64,000 nucleotides of DNA. Source: Boothiomyces macroporosus (lineage: Eukaryota; Chytridiomycota; Chytridiomycetes; Rhizophydiales; Terramycetaceae). Below the pieces are notes generated by a model. It was not told where the DNA came from. It made no database searches and was given only the letters and a program-made list of their open reading frames with translations. Location: assembly GCA_027604185.1 (NCBI GenBank), contig JADGKB010000050.1, forward strand, positions 36,532-100,531. The letters are read 5' to 3'. This document shows positions 18,951-29,032 of the stretch, in pieces; position 1 is the stretch's first letter, and each line of letters starts with the position of its first letter. The position numbers were made by a program, and so were the translations under genes.

Positions 18951-21638
18951 ATGATTTCTCCAGATAGTTTTACTGACAAAACAACACAAATAATCTCCAA
19001 TGCACAGCAGTTATGCACGGAGATGGCCCATGTTCAGCTTGATGCTGTGCATGTTGCAATCAGCCTATTGGACGAACCAGACCAACTGTTCAAAAATATT
19101 CTACAGAAATCTGGTGCTGATCCACAACAATGCGAAAGAAAACTGCGATCTATCCTAGTAAAGAAGCCTGCCCAAAATCCTCCACCTACCGAATTGTCCT
19201 ACCATCCATCATTCGCTAAATTACTAAAGGATTCCAACGACCTGAAAACAAAACAAAAAGACTCGCACATCTCAATCGATCATCTCATTCTCGCTCTTTT
19301 GGAAAACAGGGAGATAATGACCCAAATTGAAAGTGTTGGTGGAAACAAGAAAGCCATCGAACAGGCTGTATCTCAAGTTAGAGGCAACAGACATATCGAC
19401 TCTAAATCTGCCGACTCTACTTTTGATGCTCTTGGTAAATACGCCATCGATATGATCAAATTGGCTCAAGATGGAAAACTAGATCCTTGTATCGGAAGAG
19501 ATGATGAAATCAGAAGGGTTATCCGAGTGCTGGCCAGAAGAACAAAGAACAATCCAATTTTGATTGGTGAACCCGGTGTAGGAAAAACTGCTATCGTTGA
19601 AGGTCTTGCACAACGTATCCTAAGAAAAGATGTCCCTGTTTCTTTGCAGGGAAAACTCTTTTCTCTAGATATGGGTTCACTGATTGCTGGTGCCAAATAC
19701 AGAGGTGAATTCGAAGAAAGACTAAAGGCCGTCTTGAAGGAAGTTACTGAAGCCGGAAATGTTATCTTGTTTATTGACGAAATCCACACCGTATTGGGTG
19801 CGGGTGCCTCTGAAGGTTCTCTCGATGCCGCAAACTTATTGAAACCAATGCTGGCTAGAGGCGAGCTTCGATTGATTGGTGCTACTACTTTGAATGAATA
19901 CCAAAAGCATGTTGAAAAGGATCCTGCCTTTGAAAGAAGATTCCAACAAGTGCTAGTAGGCGAACCTTCCGTTGAATCTACTATTTCAATCTTGCGTGGT
20001 ATTAGAGAAAAATGGGAAGCCTACCATGGTGTTCGTATTGCTGATGCTGCCCTAGTTGCTGCTGCCACTCTCTCAGACAGATATATTACCAACAGGTTCC
20101 TACCAGACAAGGCTATTGACTTGGTGGATGAAGCTTGTGCTAATGCCAGGGTGCAGCTAGAAACTCAACCTGAAGCAATTGATATCCTCAACAGAAAGAT
20201 TCTCCAACTCGAAATCGAAGCAACTGCCCTTGCAAAGGAAAAAGACACTGCAAGTATCCAAAGATTGCAAAAGGTTAACGAAGAATTGGCAAAATACAAA
20301 GAACAAATGATACCACTGAAGCTAAAGTATGAGTCTGAAAAAGGAAGAGTCGATGAATTACGAACTTTGCAACAAAAGATGGAAGAACTCAAGACCAAGA
20401 TTTCTGATGCTGAAAGGAGATATGATCTCGCTCTTGCTGCTGATTTGAAGTACGGTGCCGTTCCCGACCTCCAGAAGCGTATTCAACACTTGGAACAACA
20501 AAATGAACTTGAAAGGGAAAAGTTGTTTGAAACTGGTTCTCAAGAAGGAAGGTTGGTTACTGAACACGTCTTTGCCGAACAAATCATGGATGTAGTATCA
20601 AAATGGACTGGAATTCCTGTTTCTCGTCTCAACAAGTCTCAGGTTGACCGTCTATTGAATCTCGAGGATGCTCTCCACAAACGTGTTATCGGCCAAAATG
20701 AAGCTGTCAAGGCTGTTGCTGAAGCTGTACTTCGTTCAAGAGCTGGTCTCTCAGGCACAGGAACTATTGGCTCTTTCCTCTTCCTTGGTCCTACTGGTAC
20801 TGGTAAAACCGAGCTCTCAAAGACTTTGGCAAAGGAACTGTTTGACGATGACAAGAAAGGCTTGGTCAGAATCGATATGTCCGAATACATGGAGTCTCAT
20901 GCTGTATCAAGACTTATTGGTTCTCCTCCAGGCTATGTTGGTTACGATGAAGGTGGCCAGCTAACTGAGGCTGTTAGAAAGCATCCATACTGTGTCATCT
21001 TGTTTGACGAAATCGAAAAGGCTCATCCACAAGTATTGAACATTCTACTGCAGGTTCTTGACGATGGAAGACTGACTGATGGAAAAGGCAGAACAGTCGA
21101 CTTTTCCAACACTGTTGTAATCATGACTTCCAATGTTGGTTCCAGCTACCTTCAATCTGCCAATGAAGTGGATCAAGTCGTCAAAGGAAACGTTATGGCT
21201 CAAGTTCGTGCAACATTCAAGCCAGAGTTGCTAAACAGGATAACGGACATTGTGGTATTCCATCCACTCCGCAAGAAAGGTAAGAGTTTTTCTAACTGTG
21301 TAGAATTAATCAAAATCGTCAATATTCAACTCACAGATGTCGCAAAGAGGCTCGAAGCTCGTAACACCACGCTCAGCATCTCTGATAAAGCTGCCGAATA
21401 TATTCTTGACCAAGCTTACGACCCACTATATGGTGCCAGACCTCTAAGAAGATACCTTGAACGTTTGCTAGTTACCAATTTGGCAAAGTTGATTGTATCT
21501 GGCGCTCTTCCTGAACACTCTGCAGTTCGCATTTTGACCAAGGCTGAAAAGGAAAAGAATGTTATATATCATGACGTTGATGAAAGTCTCGTGTTATCCA
21601 TTACCGATCGCTCCAATGAAATGGAAGTTGAAAATTAA
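18951..21638 (+). CDS. HSP104: Hsp104/ClpB-type protein disaggregase
   Basis: Exons 18951-21279 and 21304-21638 give 887 residues. The hexameric AAA+ disaggregase threads aggregated proteins together with Hsp70. It has an N-terminal Clp repeat domain, NBD1 with Walker A GEPGVGKT at about residue 206 and FIDEIH, and a GAKYRGEFEER pore loop. The coiled-coil M-domain spans about 410-520. NBD2 has GPTGTGKT at about 613, GYVGYDEGG as pore loop and sensor-2 GARPLRR. The 24-nt intron keeps the frame and has no stop, so it is easily missed. Removing it restores RKKELIKIVNIQL, the family consensus, where the unspliced frame inserts eight extra residues. It ends in an acidic tail like cytosolic Hsp104 and lacks a mitochondrial presequence. 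Confidence 0.97.
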   Translation: MISPDSFTDKTTQIISNAQQLCTEMAHVQLDAVHVAISLLDEPDQLFKNILQKSGADPQQCERKLRSILVKKPAQNPPPTELSYHPSFAKLLKDSNDLKTKQKDSHISIDHLILALLENREIMTQIESVGGNKKAIEQAVSQVRGNRHIDSKSADSTFDALGKYAIDMIKLAQDGKLDPCIGRDDEIRRVIRVLARRTKNNPILIGEPGVGKTAIVEGLAQRILRKDVPVSLQGKLFSLDMGSLIAGAKYRGEFEERLKAVLKEVTEAGNVILFIDEIHTVLGAGASEGSLDAANLLKPMLARGELRLIGATTLNEYQKHVEKDPAFERRFQQVLVGEPSVESTISILRGIREKWEAYHGVRIADAALVAAATLSDRYITNRFLPDKAIDLVDEACANARVQLETQPEAIDILNRKILQLEIEATALAKEKDTASIQRLQKVNEELAKYKEQMIPLKLKYESEKGRVDELRTLQQKMEELKTKISDAERRYDLALAADLKYGAVPDLQKRIQHLEQQNELEREKLFETGSQEGRLVTEHVFAEQIMDVVSKWTGIPVSRLNKSQVDRLLNLEDALHKRVIGQNEAVKAVAEAVLRSRAGLSGTGTIGSFLFLGPTGTGKTELSKTLAKELFDDDKKGLVRIDMSEYMESHAVSRLIGSPPGYVGYDEGGQLTEAVRKHPYCVILFDEIEKAHPQVLNILLQVLDDGRLTDGKGRTVDFSNTVVIMTSNVGSSYLQSANEVDQVVKGNVMAQVRATFKPELLNRITDIVVFHPLRKKGKSFSNCVELIKIVNIQLTDVAKRLEARNTTLSISDKAAEYILDQAYDPLYGARPLRRYLERLLVTNLAKLIVSGALPEHSAVRILTKAEKEKNVIYHDVDESLVLSITDRSNEMEVEN

Positions 21639-21733
21639 ATAAATTAATCATGTAATTGAGTTCCTTTTGTGTTCGTTCAAACAATGCCATTGGTGCACAG
21701 ATCACTGTTTTTGTCTTTCTAATCTTCAGAAAA

Positions 21734-22825
21734 ATGTTTCAATTATCCCTCAATGAAATACTGATAATCACTCAACATCTTACTCTACAAGAATATTTTC
21801 AGCTTCGCATAGCGGTGACGACAGATCTACCACTAGTTCCCACTCTTTACCCAGAACCATTCTTTGACTCGGTAAAGAACAACAAACTCCCATACTGGAA
21901 TTTCATCCAACTAAATACCGAATATGTACAGAATTGGAATCTTCTTGCCTTTAGGTTGACAAAGGAGCTTCAACTACCTGCAGTCAAACAACACCTTCAG
22001 AGAATATCCAACAGTTGTAAATTAAATATCATCGAGTACGGATCTGGCGATACTACGAGTCTGATGTTGTTGGAATCTATGGATACTGATTTAGCAGAAT
22101 CTTTAACAGTCTGTTGCCAGTATGGCTACATAGAATCTGTAAAATACTTGCTTTCGAGAGATATAGATCCAACATGGAATAGAAATAAGCCGATAAGAGT
22201 TGCTGCTAGGTTTAATCATCTGCAAATTGTACAGTTACTGTTGGAAAATCCTAAAGTCAACCCTTCCGATTGTGATAACGAAATACTTCAGGATGCGGCC
22301 TCTGGGGGACGTTACGAAATTGTCGATCTATTGATGAAAGACGGTAGAGTCGATCCTTCTTTTCCAAATGACCAGCCTATTCTAATCGCAGCCCAAAAGC
22401 TCAATTTCCGAATTGTCGATCTGTTGTTGGATGATCCTCGAGTTGATCCATCCTCCCACAACAATTTCTTGATTGCGATTTGCTCTACCTACGGAAAAGC
22501 TAGCCTTGTGGAAAGACTGATGAAAGATTCTAGGGTATCCCCATCACCAGGAAGCACTGAAGCGTTGATAAATGCAGCCAAGAATGGCCATTTACACATA
22601 GTTAAACTTCTGTTAGCTGATGAAAATGTCAATCCTAGTGCTCAAGCGAACGAAGCATTAATCGCTGCAAGTGGAGATGGACACATTGAAATTGTAAAGG
22701 AATTGGTCGCACATCCAAAGTTCAGGCTGGGTGCATTTGATTTTGATAACGCAAGTGATTCAGCATTGTTCTTTGGGCATGCGGATGTTGTACAGTACTT
22801 GAGGGAACGATTTGTAAAGGAATAA
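21734..22825 (+). CDS. Ankyrin-repeat protein with F-box-like N-terminus
   Basis: 363 residues from the ATG at 21734; upstream in-frame sequence lacks an ATG. Residues 1-50 (LSLNEILIITQHLTLQEYFQ) resemble a short F-box. From about residue 110 on, there are at least seven ankyrin-type units of the VQLLLENPKVNPS / NGHLHIVKLLLAD form. The repeated phrase DxRVDPS with about 33-residue spacing is typical of large fungal families. It is probably an adaptor. The stop codon is part of an AATAAA hexamer, and a 24-nt tandem repeat begins four bases later. Confidence 0.82.
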   Translation: MFQLSLNEILIITQHLTLQEYFQLRIAVTTDLPLVPTLYPEPFFDSVKNNKLPYWNFIQLNTEYVQNWNLLAFRLTKELQLPAVKQHLQRISNSCKLNIIEYGSGDTTSLMLLESMDTDLAESLTVCCQYGYIESVKYLLSRDIDPTWNRNKPIRVAARFNHLQIVQLLLENPKVNPSDCDNEILQDAASGGRYEIVDLLMKDGRVDPSFPNDQPILIAAQKLNFRIVDLLLDDPRVDPSSHNNFLIAICSTYGKASLVERLMKDSRVSPSPGSTEALINAAKNGHLHIVKLLLADENVNPSAQANEALIAASGDGHIEIVKELVAHPKFRLGAFDFDNASDSALFFGHADVVQYLRERFVKE

Positions 22826-22829
22826 ACAC

Positions 22830-22958
22830 AATTTATTCAGGATCTGTTATTCCAATTTATTGAGGGTCTGTTATTCTAATTTATTGAGGGTCTGTTATTC
22901 CAATTTATTGAGGGTCTGTTATTCTAATTTATTGAGGATCTGTTATTCCAATTTATTG
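22830..22958. repeat. 24-nt tandem repeat carrying repeated minus-strand AATAAA
   Basis: About 5.4 copies of aatttattgagggtctgttattcc (24 bases, one or two differences per copy). Read on the minus strand each copy contains CAATAAATT, so the convergent TTF-finger gene runs directly into a series of polyadenylation-like hexamers. The last copy overlaps that gene's stop. Confidence 0.85.
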
Positions 22959-23737
22959 CTTTAAAAATACAAATTCACCAGTTTCAGCATTAACGCTGAC
23001 CTGCCTATCTCTACAATTCTTGTTTACATAATACAAGCCCAGCACAAATCGTTTCGTGATTTCATCTTCAGACCTCAAGATTTTCATTTTCTGGTACAAA
23101 TCTTGTATTGGATCTGGCTTTATCCTCTTGTATGGGAATTTAATATCATCACCACTTTCAAATTCAGAGCTCTGGACTGGATCCATATTCACATCACTAT
23201 AGAGTTCTCGATTAGATTCACTGTTAGACTCTTGTGTTTCTCTAGCTGTATCCGAAGGATATTTTTTTTGTTCTGTATCAGATACTATTTCATGGAGAGT
23301 AGTTGCGTATTCTGCAAATTTAGTTAGGGCACAGTCTGATTTACCCTTTACAAGAGTGACTGCAGCAACAGCATCTAATAGCGGATTCGCGATCGATTTT
23401 TTCTCTCCTTCCGCTTTGGTCCGCTCCAATTCGTATTCTTTGTGTCTCTTGGTGTGTACGCCTGTTGCAATGCAATGTGCACGACTGGAGCTATGGGATT
23501 TTAAATCAGACAACTGAATACCTCTTCAAATCATTAGTTACCTTTTTTGTTTGAGCCTGTAAACCCAGTATCTGTATTATTAAAGCTGGTTTTTGGTGCA
23601 TTTTTTTCAATGCAGATTTTACAAAAGACCGCGTCCTTCTCTTCATCATAATGAAGCCAATCCGCTAAGCCTTCAGATTTAGGAAGGTGGAGCCATTTCA
23701 TCTTGAACCCTCTGGGGGATATTTTCTTTTCTTTCAT
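22953..23737 (-). CDS. TTF-type zinc-finger protein
   Basis: Exons 23737-23542 and 23521-22953 with a 20-nt intron give 254 residues. The N-terminal half contains WLHYDEEKDAVFCKIC, then after splicing LKSHSSSRAHCIA and H. This is the Cys-Cys..His-type TTF finger that precedes hAT transposase domains and occurs alone in many eukaryotic proteins. No transposase core, dimerisation domain or terminal repeats follow. The C-terminal part is acidic and serine-rich. It may be a domesticated transposase fragment or a DNA-binding regulator. The start is uncertain: an ATG 27 codons further upstream (23818) is also in frame, but its extension looks less protein-like. Confidence 0.72.
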
Positions 23738-24872
23738 TAAATTTTTAAATGGTAGAAAAACTACAAAGTTGAATCTCCACCCTACAATGCACGTTGATAA
23801 TGATTTGATACCATTCATCCATTATTTTAGTTTTGTTTACAAGTTCAAAAAGATGTATGTATGATTGTAAATCAGTCCAATGTGACGTTTTTAGGTTCCT
23901 TTCGTCATAAAGTCAAGCTACTCTCCAAACCTTGTGAATCTCACATTTGGAGGCTAGAGCCATCGTTGGGTCATTTGAATCACCCGGCACAACTCAATGA
24001 TAAAGTCATACGAATCCTCAATGATAGATCGGCGCCCAAAGAGTACAGACATTGACTCATTGTTACAAATCGAGAGACATTATTTTTCAATATGCGTATA
24101 TTCTCTAATTGAGAATATGATCTGAGATTATCTCCAACATCCCATTGGAACTGTCCTATACTTTGAGAGGAGGTCCTGACATCAAGAAGCAATGTATGGT
24201 AAACCTCGATAATGGGAGAATTATAAGCGGAAGCGTTGAATTATTCAGTGTAGACATTTTTAGTTGGACTCGACGATTTGAAAATACAATTTCCAGCTTC
24301 ACCACAATATCAATTGGAATGGAAAAGTGATCGTTGACAAGGTGTTTTTTCTTGAATCAAAGATATTCTCTCTGGTTAAACAAAGTTATGGTTATTGCTA
24401 TTACAGCCGCGCCAGGGACTTGAATTAACAACCTTTCTTTTTCTGGGTACAAAATTAATTACAAATTAATCCATTTTCATTTGAAAATCGTTTTTTTCAT
24501 TGTGACCAACGGAATTTTTTAAATTAAGTGGACCCGAGTTTGACCACAGACTGTTGAAAAATGACTAAGCGAAAATAAAGATTGCAAAAAGGGATATCAA
24601 TGGTATTCCATAGTTTGAGGTAGAACTTGAATTGGTATGGGAAACAGCTGAAATGTAACCGAAAATCGGCTCTCTGCCTTGCTTTCTGGAGTATCATCTT
24701 GAGGCACAAACTTTTCCTCTTTCTTTAATACCTTAGATAGAGATTCAAATCCTATCAAAATCCAATAGATGGTAGAGCCTAAAGTAAGAAAGAAGATTTG
24801 ATTGTGTGAGGTCAGGGCTTTCAAGAAGGAAAAGAAGGAATCTCTCCACAAGACACGTGATAACTTTTTGGG
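23738..24872. other. Long gap, no supported gene
   Basis: More than one kilobase without a recognisable gene. A minus-strand frame with a hydrophobic segment (24597-24851) lacks an ATG and a family signal. An E-box cacgtg lies at 24854-24859 in the promoter of the CBM1 array gene. Confidence 0.35.
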
Positions 24873-24878
24873 TATAAA
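24873..24878 (+). promoter_or_regulatory. TATA box of the CBM1 array gene
   Basis: tataaa, 37 bases before the ATG at 24910. A cacgtg E-box lies 14 bases upstream of it. Confidence 0.55.
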
Positions 24879-24909
24879 TGGATGAATTCTAGGAAATTCT
24901 GACGCATCA

Positions 24910-26407
24910 ATGTTATCGATCTTATTCTTGTTGAATGTCGTGGTTGCTCCTAGACCTCATGTAACTTCTACAACAACAACGACTACTACTAAAACTACCA
25001 CTACAACTACTACCACAACTCCACCCGTTACTACTACAACTCCACCTGCTACTACTACTCCACACGTTACCACTACTGTCCCAACTACTACCACGACTGC
25101 TCATGCTACTACCACAACTCCTCCAGCTACTACAACTCCACCCGTTACTACTACCACAACTCCTCCAGCTACCACAACTCCTCCAGCTACCACTACCACA
25201 CCAGCTACCACAACTCCTCCAGCTACTACTACCACACCAGCTACTACTACTGTCCCAACTACAACCACCACTGCTCAAGCTACTACAACTGCAGTTCCAG
25301 CCACCACAACCACCACTGCTATTGGAACTACTTCAGGTGGCGGTTCGACTTCCACAGCTACTCAATCGTCCGCTACTCCATCTGCCACCGTCTGTGTAGC
25401 TCCAGTGGACCCATGGGGTCAATGTGGTAAGAACTTGTTTAAATATAGGTGGACAAGGGTATCTCGGCTCAACCTGCTGTACATCTGGCTTTACTTGCGT
25501 ATACTCATCTACATGGTGGTCCGCATGTCAGCCAGCCCCAATCAGCTCTGGCACTACTACTGCTTCTTCTGCAGTATCCTCTGCAACTGCTACATGCTCT
25601 TCTCCAGTAGCCCCTTGGGGACAGTGCGGTAAATATTGAATAATTGTAGGTGGACTTACATACTTTGGTTCTACCTGCTGCCAAACTGGATATACTTGTG
25701 TTGCAAACAGTATTTGGTGGTCTCAATGCCAACCAGGCTCTGTTGCTACCACCACTCAAGGTGGTGTAACTACCACTACTGGAATTGCCACAACCACTCA
25801 AGGTGGTGCCACCACTACTGAAGGAACTGGAACATCTTCTGCCGTATCCTCTGCAACTGCCACATGCTCTTCTCCAGTAGCCCCTTGGGGACAGTGCGGT
25901 AAATATTGAATAATTGTAGGTGGAATTGGTTACTCTGGCTCCACTTGCTGCCAAACTGGATCTACTTGTGTTGCAAACAGTATTTGGTGGTCCCAATGCC
26001 AACCAGGCTCTGTTGCTACCACCACTCAAGGTGGTGTTACCACCACAGCTGGAACTCTCACGTCCTCTTCTGCAGTAGCATCTTCGACTGCAACTTGCTC
26101 ATCACCAGTAGCAGCATGGTTACAATGCGGTAAGGAACATTTAATATAGGTGGAATAGGGTATTCTGGCTCAAACTGTTGTGAATCTGGGTATAGCTGTG
26201 TTTATTCCAGCATCTGGTGGTCCGCTTGCCAACCTGTAACCGGAAGTTCTGGAGGTGTTACTGGATCTGTTGGAGCATGGGCTCAATGCGGTAAGTAAAT
26301 AATTGAACGTAGGTGGTAAAGGATATACTGGAAGCACATCTTGTGGATCTGGATACACTTGCGTATATTCTTCTGATTGGTGGTCATCTTGTCAACCAAG
26401 CAAATAG
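24910..26407 (+). CDS. Secreted protein with Thr-rich stalk and five CBM1 cellulose-binding modules
   Basis: Exons are 24910-25426, 25449-25628, 25650-25898, 25920-26129, 26150-26290 and 26313-26407, giving 463 residues. A short signal peptide (MLSILFLLNVVVA) is followed by about 140 residues of Thr/Pro/Ala repeats, probably O-glycosylated. Five CBM1 modules follow with WGQCGG..GYxGSTCC..G.TCV.....WWSxCQP. No catalytic domain exists. All five modules are split by an intron at the same point (phase 1, after QCG), of 22, 21, 21, 20 and 22 nt. Introns 2 and 3 are identical in sequence, showing recent module duplication. Likely role: attachment to cellulose or scaffold function at the cell surface. 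Module 4 has WLQCG and module 5 GSTSC, so disulfide or binding residues vary. Confidence 0.92.
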
Positions 26408-26754
26408 CTTGCCGCATCATAAACACAAATAAAACTGTGTTTTCATCACCCTTATTGAAATTATCTATTGATCAGGTGACTTTGTCCACAATTTTGAGAC
26501 ATGCCCAAACTGGTAGTGACACCGAAATTATTTGAACAAAGTGCAAGTTTCCTTTCACCTTGATATACATCTCTTCATTCACGGATATGCGAAATTCAGC
26601 CATCCAGTCAAAGTTGGCCTTCTTTCGATTTAGTGACATTAAAATGACACGTTCAATCTGATCCCAATTTATGGACATCTGGTGGAGGTCGTTTCCTAGG
26701 CATATCTATAGTCTGTGATCAATAGAATCGACTTTATCAGCGAAGTCTTGCCTA
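26408..26754. other. Intergenic after the CBM1 array gene
   Basis: aataaaactg follows the stop at 26407 by about 17 bases and could serve as polyadenylation signal. Nothing else recognised before the CBM1 pseudogene. Confidence 0.35.
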
Positions 26755-27190
26755 TTCAATTATGCAGCTTTATCAACTTCTACAAGCTCCAGTATACCAT
26801 CCGCAACCACTGGTTTGTCATCTTTCTCTTCTCAAGCAACCATTCTCACTCAAACTAGTACTGCTTCTACCTTCGCAGTTCCAACCTGTGCCAATCCTGT
26901 TTCTGAATAGGGTCAGTGTGAAGACATTATATACTCTGGCTCAAAGTGTTGTAACGCTGAGTTGGTGTCGCCAGTAGTTCTTGGAGGTCTAGCTGCCAAA
27001 AGCCCAGTTCCAGTTTGCCATCGCCTCTAGTACTACAGTACCATCCTCCAACTCTGCATCCCCTCCTTGCTTAACTTTAGTGTCTGAATGGGGTCAATGT
27101 TTTGGAATTGGTACACTAGACCAACTTGTGCTCCAGGTTTAACTTGCATTTCAAGCAGTCAATGGTGGGAAGTTGCCAAAAAACAAATTG
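26755..27190 (+). pseudogene. Decayed CBM1-containing secreted protein
   Basis: A Ser/Thr-rich stretch (TSTSSSIPSATTG and following) leads into CANPVSE, a stop, GQCEDI and SGSKCC. Frameshifted sequence comes next, and then a second module, SEWGQCFGIG, followed out of frame by CAPGLTCISSSQWW. Both modules are broken by stops or frame changes that no GT..AG intron fixes. It lies between the intact CBM1 array gene and the PHI-1-like gene and is clearly a dead relative of the cluster members. Confidence 0.75.
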
Positions 27191-27240
27191 GAATAAAAAG
27201 CGGAATCATCGATCTTTTTGATATTCTGTTTATTGAAAAT

Positions 27241-28254
27241 CTAGTACAATGGTTTGATATTCTTCTTGGAAGCGGATTTTGCCATCTGAACCATAGGTTT
27301 AGTACGTTGGACTGGTGCGTTGTGCTGGACAGCAGGAGTATCAGAGTCTTTCAAGAGACACCCTTGCTTGTCGGCAGACCACATGGACTGGATCAAAAAC
27401 TTGCCATTGGTTCCGAAATCAACATTGTAGGCGCCGTTGTACGGAGAGGTTGCTCCAATACCTTGGACCTTGACAAAGTAGGAAGCGCACTTGTCTCCGT
27501 TTTCGTAGCCGGTATCGTCTCTCCATGCGTTGTCGTAATCAGAAGCGGTTTCAGCAATTTCGTGAGCCAGGACGTCGATCATGGAGTCGGCGTGTTGATC
27601 CTTGTTGATGGAGTACGCTGGGTCGGTTTGGTTTCTGTAGTATCTTTGCATACATCCCGCGGTTCCTACAGAGCCTCCAGGCGGTGGGAGAGTGCCTGGG
27701 CATCTGGTGGCATCGCCAATCATGTTTGACTTTAAGCCAGAGCCAGTGATACCGTGGTATCCACAGTAATCAGTGCAGAATGCGCCATTGCCACTTGATT
27801 CAGCGACATCCTTGTAAACAAAGACTGGATAAATTCCATTTGGATCTTGTGGCCAGTTATTCTTGCTAACGGCATTGTCAATGATTGTATCAAGGTCTCC
27901 GCTTTGTAGATTCTTTCCCAAAGAGTAGTTGTCAACATAGGAGCCTTTCCAGGTTACTCGACCATTGATAGCTCCATTGTCACCAGTATATGATTTCACA
28001 GTGGTCCACCAATCAGATGAGCCCAATCCGTTGATAAAGTTCTTTACAATAGTTTGCGTACCAGTTGAGTGTGAACCGTAAAAGATGGCATAGATATTAA
28101 CACCGTTAGCCATTACATTTCCACCGTTAAAGTTGATTTGACCTTGAGCAGTTTGAGCAGGTTCTTTGACAGTATAAGTACCAGAAGCTTTATCTTTGAT
28201 AGTAGGAGTAGCCTGAACAGAAGCAAATGCGAAAAGAGCAGCGACGAATTTCAT
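27241..28254 (-). CDS. Secreted PHI-1/EXORDIUM-like protein
   Basis: Single exon of 337 residues with a signal peptide (MKFVAALFAFASVQA). The body matches the phosphate-induced protein 1 / EXORDIUM family (PF04674). It has NGVNIYAIFYGS near residue 50, VKNFINGLGSSDWW near 70, and CGYHG. Near residue 235 the signature VLAHEIAETASDYDNAW is followed by GYENGDKCA. In plants these cell-wall proteins affect growth; the molecular function is unknown. Fungal and oomycete members are secreted. It stands inside the CBM1 cluster, which supports a cell-wall-related role. The C-terminal 40 residues are basic and look like an extension. A TATA box precedes it. Confidence 0.88.
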   Translation of the reverse strand: MKFVAALFAFASVQATPTIKDKASGTYTVKEPAQTAQGQINFNGGNVMANGVNIYAIFYGSHSTGTQTIVKNFINGLGSSDWWTTVKSYTGDNGAINGRVTWKGSYVDNYSLGKNLQSGDLDTIIDNAVSKNNWPQDPNGIYPVFVYKDVAESSGNGAFCTDYCGYHGITGSGLKSNMIGDATRCPGTLPPPGGSVGTAGCMQRYYRNQTDPAYSINKDQHADSMIDVLAHEIAETASDYDNAWRDDTGYENGDKCASYFVKVQGIGATSPYNGAYNVDFGTNGKFLIQSMWSADKQGCLLKDSDTPAVQHNAPVQRTKPMVQMAKSASKKNIKPLY

Positions 28255-28281
28255 TGATAACCGTTCAACAATCGCACTATC

Positions 28282-28289
28282 TTTATATA
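28282..28289 (-). promoter_or_regulatory. TATA box of the PHI-1-like gene
   Basis: On the minus strand gtatataaag, about 28 bases before the ATG at 28254. Confidence 0.55.
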
Positions 28290-29032
28290 CTTTACGGCAA
28301 ATCGTGCGTGTTCAACCGCATGGCACACACAGATGGCATCTGTCTCTATTCCAACTACAAAACGATTCAATTCTATGTAAATAGTGAACGAATGAATCAC
28401 AATGTCTGTCAATTGGTGCAGTTTAACGAGGTGTTGCTTAAAGTTCCATTTGGCTACTATTTTGAAAAATAGTTCTTTCCAAATGAGGCAAAAGCGATAA
28501 TCCATTCGCAAGTCACACTGAGATTGCAATAGACCTAATCAGCCGGTAAAACACTGTCATTCATTCACTTTCTGAGCATTTAGACTATAGTTGGCCTTTA
28601 GGGATTGGCCGCTTTCAGGTCTAGTTTTGTCATTCATACTTTAAAAATGTCATCATTACAAATATTGAGTAACCAGTCAAAACATTCTTATCTGTAAAGC
28701 AAGACTAAGGAATACGTCACGGGAAAGGTTGTTGCTCCACAGCTAACTCCAACTCACCACACTCTGTGTTGTCTCGTGGAAAGTACGGTCAAGTTAATGT
28801 CTATACGGTCAAGTTAATGTCTATACCGCATTCACGATTACAAATATTCAAGAATGTAGACACTTGAATCCTCCAAAAATTCTTGATCTAAACTTTTCAT
28901 GTTCCATTTTCAACGAGAGAGGGAACTGCATTCAGTCTTATTTCCCATCGAAAATCTGTTTATACCCTTCAACTTTAACCGCAACCTCACATTCAGTTCA
29001 ACTAGGGCGCTAGCTACCCTCGATCAGCAGTA
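28290..29032. other. Intergenic between PHI-1-like gene and CSA-like gene
   Basis: No gene recognised. It holds a perfect 20-nt tandem duplication (listed separately). The genes on either side diverge, so both promoters lie here. Confidence 0.4.
28784..28823. repeat. Perfect 20-nt tandem duplication
   Basis: tacggtcaagttaatgtcta occurs twice head to tail. A third partial match (tacc) ends it. Confidence 0.8.

Noticed and set aside
24597..24851. Minus-strand frame with one hydrophobic segment
   Set aside because: Open further upstream but without an ATG, and overlapping the CBM1 array promoter. A partial gene cannot be excluded.
24922..25278. Long Ser/Gly/Cys-rich open frame opposite the Thr-rich stalk
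   Set aside because: It is the mirror of the ACT/ACC-type codon repeat of the CBM1 array gene; composition follows from the repeat.
25505..26029. 174-codon minus-strand frame across CBM1 modules
   Set aside because: Shadow of the repeated CBM1 sequence; its repeats are just the modules read backwards.
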